A stretch of DNA of 64,000 nt. It comes from Hydrangea macrophylla. Lineage: Eukaryota > Streptophyta > Magnoliopsida > Cornales > Hydrangeaceae. The stretch covers positions 73,014,864 through 73,078,863 of the forward strand of contig CM066993.1 in NCBI GenBank assembly GCA_033977485.1, written 5' to 3'. The notes beneath the pieces were generated by a model, which worked only from the letters and a program-made list of their open reading frames with translations, was not told the DNA's origin and searched no databases. Made by a program: the position numbers and the translations under genes. Shown here one piece after another: positions 9,684 to 21,170 of this stretch (positions within the stretch are counted from its first letter, which is position 1; every line of letters starts with the position of its first letter).

Positions 9684-10807
9684 TTTTCCATGTAGCAGAA
9701 CATTCTGCAAAAATTCCAAGTTTAAAAGCTTTTAGGAAATTATCCGGGATCAAGCACATACTCCAAACTCATACTGAAGCGATCCCAACTGGGTTATAAC
9801 ATTACAAAAACGTAATTACAAGAGATTACTAACTATTACAACGTCAAGAATTCTTTCTACGATTCCAAATTAAATATAGAGTAAAAGTCATAAATCTTCA
9901 TTACGATATTTCTATTACCAAAACTATGAGGTGTACGTGATGATTCACGTCCTAAGTGAACTCCCAAACCCACGTGCTCACTTCTGCAATTCCTCGCCAG
10001 CATTAACACCTAAAATGGTTATTTGAATAATCACACATAATCGATTTGTTTAAGCTAACACTTAGTGAATAAAACAACCATGCACATGGATGATAAACAT
10101 GCTCGCATTCACATCTCTACATTTTATACTAGTCTCCGGAGTCCCACGTGTACGTTCCACACTCCTAATCTGCGACTCCTCGCCAATAAGTCCACGCGAA
10201 AAGGTAAGACCCGCGTTTCTTTTCTTCAAACGTGCGACCTTATGCCTATATTAGCTCCACAACGATGGCTTGATATACGCACTCCTTTGACCCAATTTGC
10301 AACTCAACATGTGCAAATACATTTCACTGTGCTCTCGACGTAATCAAAATATTTCACCGTACAATTGGGCCTACTTATCAATATAGACGCCCAATATGAA
10401 CTACACAATATATAGCTATGAACTAATACATGCTTTTCATACAAAATATGAATACATGTCAAGAAATCAATCCAAAACACATAGTTGAATCACTCACCTC
10501 CGATTTACGCTTCTAAAATATGATTCAAGGAAAACCCGAGTACAAAGAACGTGCAGTAATCTTTTTAGTATAATTCCTATCAATCAGAATTCCAATTATC
10601 AAATTTTTAGAAAAATTCTAGAAATAGAGTAACGGATATAAAAATGAAGCCTTACCTCAAGGAGTTCGAATATAAAATCTGGAGAAAAACAAACGGACAA
10701 AAGGTCGTCGATTTGTGCCGGAAAGCTCTAAGCAACCAAATCCCCAAATCTCCTCTCTTGAATTTCTAATTTAGGGTTTGAACTAATGGAAATATCTCAT
10801 GAGTTTC

Positions 10808-10815
10808 TATATATA
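10808..10815 (-). promoter_or_regulatory. TATA box of the chromovirus 3' LTR
   Basis: GTGCCTATATATAGAAACTC on the minus strand. The same motif is kept at 20019-20025 in the 5' LTR, which supports it as the element's promoter. Confidence 0.6.
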
Positions 10816-11345
10816 GGCACGACTCTCAGGAATTACGTTTACCTCCCCGCAAGTTCTCAAAACTCCTAATCAGTCTCTGAAACTTTCTACACAGCTAATT
10901 CATAGCTTCACGAGTGAAAACTAAAAATTATAAAAGATTTAGCCTAAGTTCCATTTGGGTACTAAAATGCAATTTCTACATGATTTTTATGAAATTGCTA
11001 ATTAGCCTACCAATTCTGAAGTGTGTTAATTCGTCCTCACTAGGATGCTAAAATTTACAACAGAAATATAATCTAAACCAGATAATAACACAGATAGTGA
11101 AATACACAGGTAAACATTATTTTCAGATAAACATTTAAGATATTCCACAATGAATGTCTCATACTCGGAGAGACTTCACAACATCAAAACACTCATTCAA
11201 CACCATCTTAAAGGGTTCTCTAACATAGACACCCAATCGACTCGTGAGTCAAAACTCACCCACACATGTGCCAAAATGCACAACACATCACAGTATCATG
11301 CATGACAATGTAATGAAATGCAACAACACTAATATGGGTGTTATA

Positions 11346-11360
11346 ATTCTCTCCCTCTTA
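11346..11360 (-). promoter_or_regulatory. Polypurine tract of the chromovirus
   Basis: On the minus strand TAAGAGGGAGAGAAT runs directly into the LTR start TATAACACCC. Position and purine content fit the primer for plus-strand synthesis. Confidence 0.8.
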
Positions 11361-11394
11361 AGAGAAGTTTGTCCCCAAACTTGTACCTCATGTA

Positions 11395-12790
11395 TCGAAA
11401 AGGTGCGGATACTGAGTACACATCTTATCCTCTATTTTCCACGTCATCTCTTCTGTTGTTTGGCTACGCCATAACATTTTCACCTTCGATATCACTTTAT
11501 TTCATAAAGCTTAATCTTTTCGATCCAAGATCTCTACCGGATATGCAACATACATCAAAGTCGAAGTCATCACTTGATCTCTATCTTCCACCAAATGCTT
11601 ACATAGCAATGACATATATAAAGCGTTATAAACCTGGGCATACTCATTCGATAAATCTAATCGATATGCTACGGGTCCAACTCTCCCAATGATTTTAAAA
11701 GGTCCTATATATCTCAGGTTGAGTTTTCCGTATCTCCTAAATCTAGTAATCCCTTTTGAAGGTGACATCTTCAAATAGACTAAGTCGCCCATGTTAAATT
11801 CTAACGGTCGTCTACGCTTGTCGGCATAACTCTTATACCTACTCTGAGCTGCCAGTAACCTGTCGAATTACCTTTATCTTATATGTCGTCTCTTGCACAA
11901 TTTTCGGCCCTTTAATCATTCTTTCTCCGACTTCTGTCCAACTAATCGGTGAACGACATACATGACCATGTAAAGCTTGAAAATGAGCCATTCCAATACT
12001 CAACTGAAAACTGTTATTATATGCGAACTCAATTAAAGGCAAATGGTCTTCCCAATCACCCTAAAAATCAAGTACACATAACCGAAGCATGTCTTCCAAA
12101 ATCTGGATTACCCTTTCCGATTGACCATCGGTTTGAGGATGAAAAGCGGTACTAAAATGCAATTTGGTACTCATTGCTTCTCACAAGGCACTCCAAAACT
12201 TCAAAGTAAAGCTACTATCTCTATCCGAAATAATAAAAACTGGGATACCATGTAGTCTTACAATCTCGCGGATATACAACTTAGCTAAAGTCTTCGGCTT
12301 AGTGGTAGAAAGTGCGACAACTTCGTCAAACAGTTAACGATCACCCAAATAATAGTATTCAATTTCTTTGAGCTCAGAAACCACTAACAAAGTCCATTGT
12401 AATGTGTTCCTTTTTCCACTCGGCTATCGGTATTGGTTGTAATAATCTCGAAGGTACTTGGCATTCGGCCTTTCACTTGTTGATAACTCGTACATCGTGA
12501 AACGTAGCGTGTTATTTCTCTCTTCATTCCTGGCTACCAATAAATATGTCTCAAGTCTCTATACATCTTGGTGCTTCCCAGATGAATGGTATACTTTGTA
12601 TTGTGTGCTTCCTCTAGGATGTTTCATTTCAATTTTTTCTCGTTAGGTACATAAATTTTACCCCTCAATCTCAAAACATTATTCTCAAAAGTAAATCTTG
12701 GTTGTTTTCCCATCAAAATCTATTTATAAATCTTCTTCGAAGCCACATCTTGAAGTTGTTGCTTCGTAACCTCGTGAATCAAGAGTGATT
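11395..12790 (-). pseudogene. Gypsy integrase with C-terminal chromodomain
   Basis: Integrates element cDNA; the chromodomain is thought to steer insertion to marked chromatin. Read on the minus strand: an HHCC-type zinc finger (HLGSTKMYRDLRHIYW, stop, PGMKREI, SRCTSYQQVK; the fourth ligand is Tyr instead of Cys). Then the catalytic core: WVIVNCLTKLSHF, first Asp replaced by Asn; HGIPVFIISDRDSSF, second Asp kept; HPQTDGQSERVIQ, Glu kept; PLIEFAYNNSF. Then the C-terminal GDLVYLKMSPSKG...RYIGPFKI, and the chromodomain KVKMLWRSQTTEEMTW...CTQYPHLF ending near 11395. At least four stops or frameshifts interrupt it. Confidence 0.9.
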
Positions 12791-12873
12791 GTGCCACATC
12801 AAGCCACTTTTCATCCTCGGAATCACTTCAAGTTCCAGATTCTCCATATCTTAAATCAACTCTCATTAAGAAG

Positions 12874-13230
12874 TCAAATCTGAGCCATATTAGTTGGTGT
12901 TTTACGACTAAGAGCATTGGCGACTACATTCGCCTTGCCCGGATGATACTGAATCGACACATCATAGTCCTTCATCAACTCTAACCATCTCCTTTGTCTC
13001 ATGTTCAAATCTCGTTGCATGAACAAGTACTTCAAACTCTTATGATCCGTATATATCTCACATTTCTCCCTATATAGATAATGACACCAAATCTTTAATG
13101 CAAAAATCACGGCGGCTAATCCTAGATCATGTGTCAGATAGTTCTTCTCGTGCTGTCTAAGTTGTCTTGACGCATATGCAATGACCTTTTCACCTTGTAT
13201 AGGAACGCAACCTAAACCTCTATATGAAGC
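12874..13230 (-). pseudogene. Gypsy RNase H domain
   Basis: Degrades the RNA strand during reverse transcription. On the minus strand: [47 protein letters not shown], then [16 protein letters not shown]. The usual Glu of HDLELA is Gly, and the last catalytic Asp of VADALSRK is Asn, so two of four catalytic positions are lost. Asp of YTDH is kept. It lies between reverse transcriptase and integrase, as expected for Ty3/Gypsy. Confidence 0.9.
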
Positions 13231-13231
13231 A

Positions 13232-14183
13232 TCACTTTAAATGATAAACCCTTCGGTCCCCGTCAGAACAGCTAAGATTGGTGTTCACTAGTCGACTCTT
13301 CAGCTCTTGAAAACTTTTCTCACACTCTGGACTCCATTTAGAAGCAACATCTTTTCCCATCAACTGCGTCATTGTCAACAAAAACTCACACTTCTTTAAT
13401 TTTTTGAAGAATCTCTTCTCGTGTAATTGTTGTAAGGCTAATCGCAAATGGTGTTCGTGATATTCAACACTCTTGGAATAAATTAGGATGTCATCTATAA
13501 AAGCAATAACAAACTCATCTAAATAGTATTTGAAAACATGATTCATCAAGTCCATAAAAGCATCTGGTGCGTTAGTCACTCCAAATGGCATAACCAGAAC
13601 TTCAAAGTTACCATATCGAGTTCTAAAAGCCGTCTTCTCAAGATCTTCTGCCTTGACTTTCAACTGGTAGTAACTGGATCTCAAGTCAATCTTTGAAAAT
13701 ACCGAGCCCCTTACAACTGATCAAACAGGTCATCTATTTGTGGCAACAAATACTTGTTCTTGACGGTCAACTTATTCAACTCTCGATAGTCGATACACAT
13801 ACGCATTGTCCTATCCTTCTTCTTTACAAACAAGACTGGAGCTCCCCAAGGCAAAACACTTGGTTGGATGAAACCCTTCTCAAGTACCTCCTGGAACTGA
13901 ACTTTCAATTCTTTCAACTCTACCAGTGCCATTCGATACAGTGCTTTGGATACCGATTGTGACCTTGGCACTACTTCTATTGTGAACTCAAGTTATCTCT
14001 CAATCAATATGTTGGGTAACTCATCGGGAAAAACATCTGGGAATTCTCGAACTACTAGAATATCTTCTACAAGTGGTCCAAGAACTCATGTGTCAACAAT
14101 CGAACATAAGAAACCTGAGCAACCCTTCACAACATCTTACTTGCTTGAATTGTCAATATCAAATATGACGGTATAGTCACACC
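13232..14183 (-). pseudogene. Gypsy reverse transcriptase and protease-RT linker
   Basis: The linker comes first on the minus strand: REFPDVFPDELPN, then [28 protein letters not shown], and the RT fingers [20 protein letters not shown]. After a stop and one frameshift near 13710, the palm follows: SKIDLRSSYYQLKV (first catalytic Asp), FRTRYGNFEVLVMPFGVTNAP, then IAFIDDILIYSKS, a FIDD variant of YxDD with both Asp kept. The thumb follows to KKCEFLL. The frame is interrupted by about four stops. Upstream, the reading continues as KGVTIPSYLILTIQASKML up to 14183, where the solo LTR was inserted. Confidence 0.92.
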
Positions 14184-14188
14184 CTTAT

Positions 14189-16609
14189 TGTCACACCCCC
14201 AACCCGCCTCGAGTGAGTTGGGACATGTGTAACAAGCCCACACGTCAAAACACCCTTAATTCACTAAGAAAAACATGGATTAGACCTCATTAAACAGCTC
14301 CGTCGACACAAAACAGCCCCAAGGGAAAAATGGTTATTAATAAAGTGTAGAAAATTTTATACCAAAAGATAAGTCTTTGAGTCCCGGTTCCAACGCAAAA
14401 AACTACGTGCGAATTCTAATTTTCTAGAGAGAGTTATACTTATTTCCGTAAAAGCTGTCGGGCTGTACCCAGACTAGCGGATCGATCTGCCCCAAATCCG
14501 GATCGATCCGGTTTTAGCATAATGGGTTTTTCTGCATCTCCAGAAGCTCCAAATCAATTTGCACCAGACCCGGATCGATCTGATTTCTACAGATGAGTTT
14601 TTTCTGCTGCTAAAACCCTGCTAAAATAGTTCAAAACATTATCTAAGTTCCAAAATTGGTTCCAATCATCATGAAAACTCTTGGGAACACCTCCTAAACA
14701 CCCATAAACATATCCACAACATACTTAAGTCTTCCCAAAACATTTAGAAACACAATCTAAGTACACTCAAATGAAAACCTACCCATAGACACTCCAATTT
14801 CACATACTAGTAAGAAAAAAGGAATTATGCTTGCCAAGATGAGCTCAAAACAACAAGACCATGAGGAATTTATCGAAAAACATTTTCAAAACCATTTCAA
14901 ACCATTTGAGAAGTTGTTTGAATACCCAACACATTAATCCAAGTATGAGTTGACAATCAAACACATAAATTTCTGCTCATGGATCAAATTTGGTATTGAA
15001 ACTCCACTTGTTCCCAATATTTGCAAGTCAATACAACAAGGAGTATCCAAGCCCAAGTTTACAACTAAAACTATCTAGTTCCATTCAAATCCACTCCCAA
15101 TATACATAACTTGTAACTTGTAAATATAACTCATTGTTTGGTGCCTAGATAACCAACAATACCCAATTTTGCATATTACAAGTTTTCCAAAAACCCAAGA
15201 TACATACATTGCCAACAAACGATACATTCTAAACATCAACTAGCTAGGCATATGAACATATACACATGGACACAACTTCCATGCCCAACCCATCATGTGA
15301 ATCATTTTCTCTCCTCTTTCCGTGTCGTACCTGCGATGGTTATTCAATAACCACAACATAAAATATATTTTCGTTTAAACTTTCGCTTAGTGATGGAACT
15401 AATCATGCTATTGGAATGTTTAATATGCAAATGCAACAATCATTATGAACAATAATGTAACGATCTCTAAAAAGTCAAGTCATTCCAGCCACCACCCGTG
15501 GGTCCTTCTCACCCCGGATCTTTCTCACTTTCGGCGCATATAGCGCATCACACACTCTCTTGTGATCCCGAAGGCATCACCGGCATTTCATTGTGATCGT
15601 CACCACATCCTACTAATTGAAGACTTCCTATCCCTTACATATGGGACCTATAAATGGTGACCAGTACTTGACTTCCTTTGATCCATATAAGCACATAAGC
15701 AACTATAACGCATAAGCATAGCAATTTCATAATTTTAACATGCTTTTATCCAAATCCATCAACACATATATACATGAGCATGAGTTAAGCAACTATAAAT
15801 AACAATTATCATACTAACATAACTAAACACCCAATTTTGGGATTAGAACACTCACCTCTTCGATTTATACGCAATTTAAGCTCCTAGAATCCAATTTAAA
15901 GCTAGATTCAACCCAACTCTTGCTCTAGGATCAATCCTACATAGTTTTTACATATCAAACATCGTCTATCAAGAATGGTTGCTAGAAAAATGCTATCAAA
16001 ACTAAAAACAAATTACGTGCATGTGATCCTCTTACCTCCACGAGTCCAAAAATGGTCTCGGATCAGAAATCCGGCGTCGAATGACGAAGGAACGGCAAGA
16101 AACGTCGTCGAGAAATCCGTCACCGACTTGGGAGCTCTCCAATTCTTTAAATTGCTGTAAATTTTGTGAATGAGACACATATGCTACATGCATATGTATT
16201 GTCATTAACTTTTCCTTTATTGCATTTACACCCCCAATCTTTCTTAAGCTTTATTATGAAACCCCCATGTCAATTACATTAACTACCCACATTTTCTAAA
16301 TGGATTTAATCTAAGTCCAGAACTGGTCCCCTTACCTATCATATGACATGATAATATCTTTAAGCATTTAAACAAATATTCATATATGCATATAATAACA
16401 TCAAAATGCAAATTAGTTTAATTAGACCCTCGTTGGGCCTCACATTTATACCGATTCTGCCTTTTACAGAACTTTCATCTATGTTCACATTTGAACACCT
16501 TTTTACCTGTGAGCTCATAACCCACCTTAAATTGTTTTATGTATTAATTATCATTAATTAACGCATACTAATATCACATTAATCTTATTTTTTGGGTACG
16601 TGTGTTATA
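14189..16609 (-). mobile_element. Solo LTR inside chromovirus pol
   Basis: 2421 bp, TGTCACACCCCCAACCC...GTGTTATA, with duplication CTTAT (14184-14188) and CTTAC (16610-16614). Removing it restores the pol reading frame (FTFHG followed by KGVTIPSYL). The ORFs inside are not gene-like. It contains the GGATCGATCC palindrome cluster (14479-14581), near its 3' end as in the other LTRs of this type. Confidence 0.88.
14479..14581. repeat. GGATCGATCC palindrome cluster
   Basis: GGATCGATCT at 14479, GGATCGATCC at 14500, a decayed AAATCAATTT at 14551 and GGATCGATCT at 14572. The steps are 21, 51 and 21 bp, and the pairs start 72 bp apart. This is the geometry of the CAGTCGACTG arrays with a different palindrome. 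Confidence 0.8.
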
Positions 16610-16614
16610 CTTAC

Positions 16615-16925
16615 CGTGAAAAGTAAACACTTCTTGACCTAACGGATAGAAACTAATCCGTTTATGTTCATAATCAATTCTAGCTTGATTAATCGACGAA
16701 CAATCCATGCCCAAGATAACATCAAAGTAATTAAGCATCAACGGTATCAAATTGATGCTCAAGACCTTATCACCTATCTTGATCTCACACGCCTTAAATA
16801 CCGAAGAAGTTACTAACGATTCACTAGTAGGCAATGATACGCACAAGTCATATCCTAGCAGCTTAGACTTAATAGTTAAATGCTTAACAATCACGGGACA
16901 CAAATGAATGCGTTGAACCTAAATT
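16615..16925 (-). pseudogene. Gypsy aspartic protease fragment
   Basis: Cleaves the polyprotein. The minus strand shows STHSF just after where the DSG catalytic triad should be. A one-base shift follows, then CPVIVKHLTIKSKLLG, VSLPTSESLV, CEIKIGDKVLSINL, DVILGMDCSSINQA and EVFTFHG. Spacing and motifs match the Ty3/Gypsy protease. The region around the catalytic Asp upstream of 16925 is not readable, so the active site is probably lost. The domain is cut from the rest of pol by the solo LTR at 14189-16609. Confidence 0.85.
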
Positions 16926-16975
16926 CATGAGTATACGTGCAGGATATGAATACATAGGAAGAATAACTGATACAA

Positions 16976-18156
16976 CTATATCATCCATGTTCCCCGGCTT
17001 AAGCTAAAAATATCAGCCTTGTTGTTGCTGACTCCTTTTCCTTTATCCACCCTTGGTTCTGTCCTTGACCTGTTTGGCACACTCGACGCTCCGGTACTCA
17101 TTCCTGGTTGTGTCTTACTCGGACAGTTCTTCTCTATGTGTCCTGGTTGGCCACTCTCAAAACATTTTCCTCTCATCTATGGGTTGTAGCTCTTGGTGTT
17201 CGAGGTTGTGTTTGGTGTAGTCACATTCGCGTTCAAAGGACGATTTCTGGATATGTGCCCTAGTCGCTTGCAAAGATAGCTGGTACTCAATAAATAGCAA
17301 TTCCCTTTGTATCGCGTGTTACATGTTGGGCACAACGGTCTCGAGTCTCCGATGAATGTACTCCCTCCTTTTTTTTACCCATATACGATCCTGAACTTTG
17401 CGTGAATGGCTTCTTAGCATTTCCCTGACCCTTGCTCCTATTGTCTTTTGTTTTCTTTCCTTGTTGCCCTTGTCGATACCAATCGACACTTTTCTCAGCT
17501 ATGTGAGTGACTTTCTCAACTAAAAAAATGGCCGGGTGTTGCAACATATCAACACGGCTACGAATATTCTCTCTAAGCCCTTCCTCAAACTTACGAGCTT
17601 TATTCTCATAAGTTGGAACGGTACTTTTCCCAAAACATAACAAAGCATTATAATGAGAAACATACTCACTCACAGTCATGTCTTTCTAGACTAAACTCGC
17701 AAGCTCTTGACGTTTCCGAGTATGCGCTAATCGCAGAAAGAATCATTTATTGAATTCGTCTTTAAATGCTTCCCACGTAGTTGGCTTCCCTTGCTCTAGT
17801 ACATTATTCCACCAATCCAATGCTTCTGCCATCAATGTATCGGATGCACAAACAATTTTCTATTCGTTGATACATATCACAATACAGAAATATCTTTCTA
17901 TGTCCATCATCCAATAATCGGTCAAGTCTATGTCAACTTGTCTATGGTATAGGGTCAGTTTCCGCTTATAGAATTGTTTTACAATCATATGTTGAGGTCA
18001 TGGTACTGGTGGTGCATTAATATAGTGAACTTAAATTGGTGGAGCCCGAACATTCATCTGGCCTCGTTCACTTACGGCTTGAACAAAATTCCCCACCATA
18101 TTTACTATTTGATCCATTCACAAATGCGGTGACAACTCTCTTATCGTGTCAGTCAT
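16976..18156 (-). pseudogene. Gypsy gag (capsid and nucleocapsid)
   Basis: Capsid protein of the chromovirus. A start-like ATG at 18156 begins MTDTIRELSPHL, then a stop, then MDQIVNMVGNFVQAV. Further on come AEALDWWNNVLEQGKPTTW, FKDEFNK, MTVSEYVSHYNALL, NKARKFEEGLRENIRSRV and a basic linker. Two zinc knuckles end the protein. The second reads CFESGQPGHIEKNC, with the second Cys replaced by Ser, and the first is decayed (CKRLGHISRN). Several stops are present. It is placed correctly between the primer site and the protease. Confidence 0.88.
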
Positions 18157-18353
18157 GACGTTTTAAGTATTTGCCCTGATAAGTACGATGCCATAATATA
18201 TATATATATATGTGCACAGATCATAATCACAATCAATAGATGTAACTATATGAAGCATTCTACAATGATAACAATACTGTCATCACAATCATGCACTCTA
18301 CTCGACGTCACTCAACATATAACATCATTTGTTCCCAAGGCTCTAAACCTAAT

Positions 18354-18365
18354 GCTTTGATACCA
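18354..18365 (-). promoter_or_regulatory. Primer binding site of the chromovirus
   Basis: Minus-strand TGGTATCAAAGC lies five bases after the 5' LTR. It matches the initiator-Met tRNA 3' end except for one G-to-A change relative to TGGTATCAGAGC. Confidence 0.85.
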
Positions 18366-18370
18366 CTAAA

Positions 18371-20557
18371 TGTCACAGCTCGGTCCTACAATAATGGAAC
18401 CGAAGCACGTGGCACGCCACCAAGGCTACTCTAATTCATTAACGTCAAATAGCAGTGGAATAAACAAGAGTACAAATTCATAAATTCAAGTTATAAAAAG
18501 AATTCTCCATTTGAAACACTTAAAGGAAATAAACCATTTTGAAAATAGTAGCCCAGTGGACTGATTAGGGGTCCGGTCGACTGGAAATGCAAGATAGAGA
18601 GAGTTCCAAGTTCCAGCAGCCACTCCAGTCGACTGACTCCCATGTCCAGTCAACTGACTCCCATGTCCAATTGACTGGGGTGTTAAACTTACAGTCGACT
18701 AGTATCGTCCGGTCGACTGAACTCCAGCCTGAGTAAAAAGATTTGATTTTTGAAATACCATCCAGTCAACTGTGTCGGGGGACACAGTCCACTATTTTTC
18801 CAATAATTGATGCAGTGTCTAAATAAAAAAGAATTCCAATCGACTGGACCTGGTCCGGTCGACTGGTTTCCCTGCAGCGGAACGTTATGCAGAAATTCCA
18901 AGTTTGAAAGCTTTTCTAAAATTATCTGGGATTAAACACACATTCCAAACTCATAACAAAGCGATCCCAACTGGGTTATAACATTACGAAAACATAATTA
19001 CAAGAGATTACAAACTATTACAATGTCACAAATTCGTTCTACGATTCCAAATTAAACATAGAGTAAAAGTTATAAATCTTCATTACGACATTTCTATTAC
19101 CAAAACTATGAGGTGTACGTGATGAGTCGCCTCCTAAGTGAACTTCCAAATCCACATGCTCACTTCTGCGATTCCTCACCGGCATTAACACCTGAAGTGG
19201 TTATTTGAATAACCACACATATTCGATTTGTTTAAGCTAACGCTTAGTGAATAAAATAACCATGCACATGAATGATAAACATGCTCGCATTCACATCTCT
19301 ACATTTTGTACTAGTCTCTGAGGTCCCACGTGTACGTTCTACACTCCTAATCCGCGACTCCTCGACAATAAGTCCACGCAAAAAGGTAGGACCCACATTT
19401 CTTTTCTTCAAATGTGCGACCTTATGCCTATAATGGCTCTACAATGATGACTTGATACAAGCACTCCTTTGACCCAAATAGCAACTCAACATGTACTGAT
19501 ACATTTCACCATGCTCTCGACATAATCAAAACATTTCACCGTACAATTGGGCCTACTTATCAATATAGACGCCCAATATGAACTACACAATATGTAGCTA
19601 TGAACTAACACATGGTTTTTATACAAAATATGAATACATGTCAAGAAATCATTCCAAAACACATAGTTAAATCACTCACCTCAGATTTACGCTTCTAAAA
19701 TACGATCCATGGAAAACCCGAATACAAAGAACGTGCAGTAATCCTTCTAGAACAATTCCCGTCGATCAGAATTCCAATTATCAACTTATTAGGAAAATTT
19801 TAGAAAAAGAGTTTTCGAAAAACTTTTCCAAACAAGGCCTAACGGATATCAAAATGAAGCCCTTATCTCAAGGAGTTCGAATATGAAATCTGGGGAAAAA
19901 CAAACGGACAAATGGTCATCGGTTTGTGCCAGAAAGCTCTAAGTTACCAAATCCCCAAATCTCTTCTCTTGAATTTCTAATTTAGGGTTTAAACTAATGA
20001 AAATGTCTCATGAGTTTCTATATATAGGCACGACTCTCAGGAATTACGTTTACCTCCTTGCGAGTTCTCAAAACTCCTAGTCAGTCTCCGAAACTTTCTA
20101 CACAACTAATTCATAGTTTCATGAGTGAAAACTAAAAATTATAAAACTTTTCTCCTAAGTTCCGTTTGGGTGCTAAAACGCAAATTTCTACATGATTTTA
20201 CGAAATTGCTAATTAGCCAACCAATTCTGAAGTGTGTTAATTCGTCCTCACCAGGATGCTAAAATTTACAACATAAATATAATCTAAACTAGATAATAAC
20301 ATAGATAGTGAAATACACAGTTAAATATTTATTTTTAGATAAATATTTAAGATATTCCACAATAAACGTCTCATGCTCGGAGAGACTTCACAACATCAAA
20401 ACACTCATTCAACACCATCTTAAAGGGTTCTCTAACATAGACACCCAATCGACTCGTGAGTCAAAACTCACCCACACATGTGCCAAAATGCACAAAACAT
20501 CACAGTATCATGCATGACAATGTAATGAAATGCAACAACACTAATACGGGTGTTATA
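18371..20557 (-). mobile_element. 5' LTR of the chromovirus
   Basis: 2187 bp, TGTCACAGCTCGGTCC...GGGTGTTATA, uninterrupted and collinear with 7028-11345 minus its nested solo LTR. It carries the TATA-like TATATAT (20019-20025) and the palindrome pairs at 18554-18865, about 185 bp from the primer-site end. Confidence 0.92.
18554..18865. repeat. Palindrome-pair array in the chromovirus 5' LTR
   Basis: CAGTCGACTG-like motifs start at 18554/18574, 18626/18647/18668, 18692/18710, 18763/18785 and 18838/18856. Steps within pairs are 18-22 bp, and first members are 72, 66, 71 and 75 bp apart. Many are one substitution from the palindrome (CGGTCGACTG, CAGTCAACTG). Confidence 0.85.
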
Positions 20558-20562
20558 CAAGC

Positions 20563-20650
20563 CTTGTTGCACAAGAATGTCTTTTACTCTTCTCTGCCAG
20601 AGAATAAACTGCCCTTTCCATTAAACTGCTCCATAGTAAATTATGAGCTG
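20563..20650 (-). pseudogene. N-terminal start of Copia A gag
   Basis: On the minus strand FNGKGS, a one- or two-base shift, then FSLWQRRVKDILVQQGLY ends exactly at the Gypsy junction. The next residues, KALKGKD, are at 7022 downward. This is the typical beginning of a plant Copia gag, 40-60 bp after the primer site. Confidence 0.85.
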
Positions 20651-20687
20651 ATCATCGCCTTTATGGTGAATTGACTGGCAAACTGTG

Positions 20688-20699
20688 GCTCTGATATCA
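20688..20699 (-). promoter_or_regulatory. Primer binding site of Copia A
   Basis: Minus-strand TGATATCAGAGC follows the 5' LTR by two bases. It differs by one G-to-A from the initiator-Met tRNA complement TGGTATCAGAGC. Confidence 0.85.
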
Positions 20700-20701
20700 C
20701 T

Positions 20702-21170
20702 TGTTGAGATTTACGTAGCAGAATTAAACAAGCACACAATGAAAAAGTAAATAACAAGGGAAAAAGAAAAGAAATCATACAAGCGAATTCTACGTGGTTT
20801 GGAAAAAACCTGACTACGTCTACACCCAAGAGATTTTCCGTTACTATTGAGAATAAATTGATACAAGAAAAACCTCGGATTAAATCACATAACGTAACTC
20901 ACAAACCCTTGTATTCATTCACTCAATACCCCAAAGGAAAACCTCTCACACAATATTTTTTTTCTCTCTCACAACGCCCAGCCGAGTGTAGATAAATCTA
21001 CAATATATGTACATCACAGATATATTTACTATACACGGCTGACTATTTTTGTGTTTTTACTAAAACAATCCAACAGAGCTAATGACTGCTTGCAATTTTT
21101 AATTGAATATCATCGACTCTTCAAATTCTCCATGCATATGCAATCGACCAAGCATGGTGTGGACCCAATA
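20702..21170 (-). mobile_element. 5' LTR of Copia A
   Basis: 469 bp, TGTTGAGATTTAC...GGACCCAATA (terminal CA mutated to TA). It is paired with 4888-5594. It lacks the MITE present in the other copy and so gives the empty site. Confidence 0.88.

Larger units (their letters stand above)
7028..11345 (-). mobile_element. 3' LTR of the chromovirus, split by a solo LTR
   Basis: It starts TGTCACAGTCCGGTCCCAC (7028) and ends GGGTGTTATA (11345). On the minus strand it reads TATAACACCC...GTGACA, the first dinucleotide apparently mutated from TG. Segments 7028-7147 and 9326-11345 together match the 5' LTR (18371-20557) collinearly, and the break coincides with the nested solo LTR. A minus-strand TATA-like TATATATA lies at 10808-10815. 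Confidence 0.9.
7028..20557 (-). mobile_element. Gypsy chromovirus (Tekay/Del-like), full length but decayed
   Basis: A 13.5-kb minus-strand element with 2.1-2.2-kb LTRs (5' LTR 18371-20557; 3' LTR 7028-11345), primer site (18354-18365), gag, protease, reverse transcriptase, RNase H, integrase with C-terminal chromodomain, and polypurine tract (11346-11360). The target duplication CAAGC (7023-7027, 20558-20562) is perfect and lies in the Copia gag codons. Two solo LTRs of related families are nested in it. All coding domains carry stops or frameshifts. Clade assignment rests on the chromodomain and integrase C-terminus; I could not compare to a database. Confidence 0.9.
4888..21170 (-). mobile_element. 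Copia retrotransposon A, interrupted and deleted
   Basis: A minus-strand Copia element. Its 5' LTR (20702-21170), Met-tRNA primer site (20688-20699) and gag start (20563-20650) lie on the right. The rest of gag, the protease (5717-7027), polypurine tract (5595-5606) and 3' LTR (4888-5594) lie on the left. Flanks GTCCG (4883-4887) and GTCTG (21171-21175) are the probable 5-bp duplication with one transition. Integrase, reverse transcriptase and RNase H are absent, so there is a pol deletion. A Gypsy element fills 7028-20557. Confidence 0.85.
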
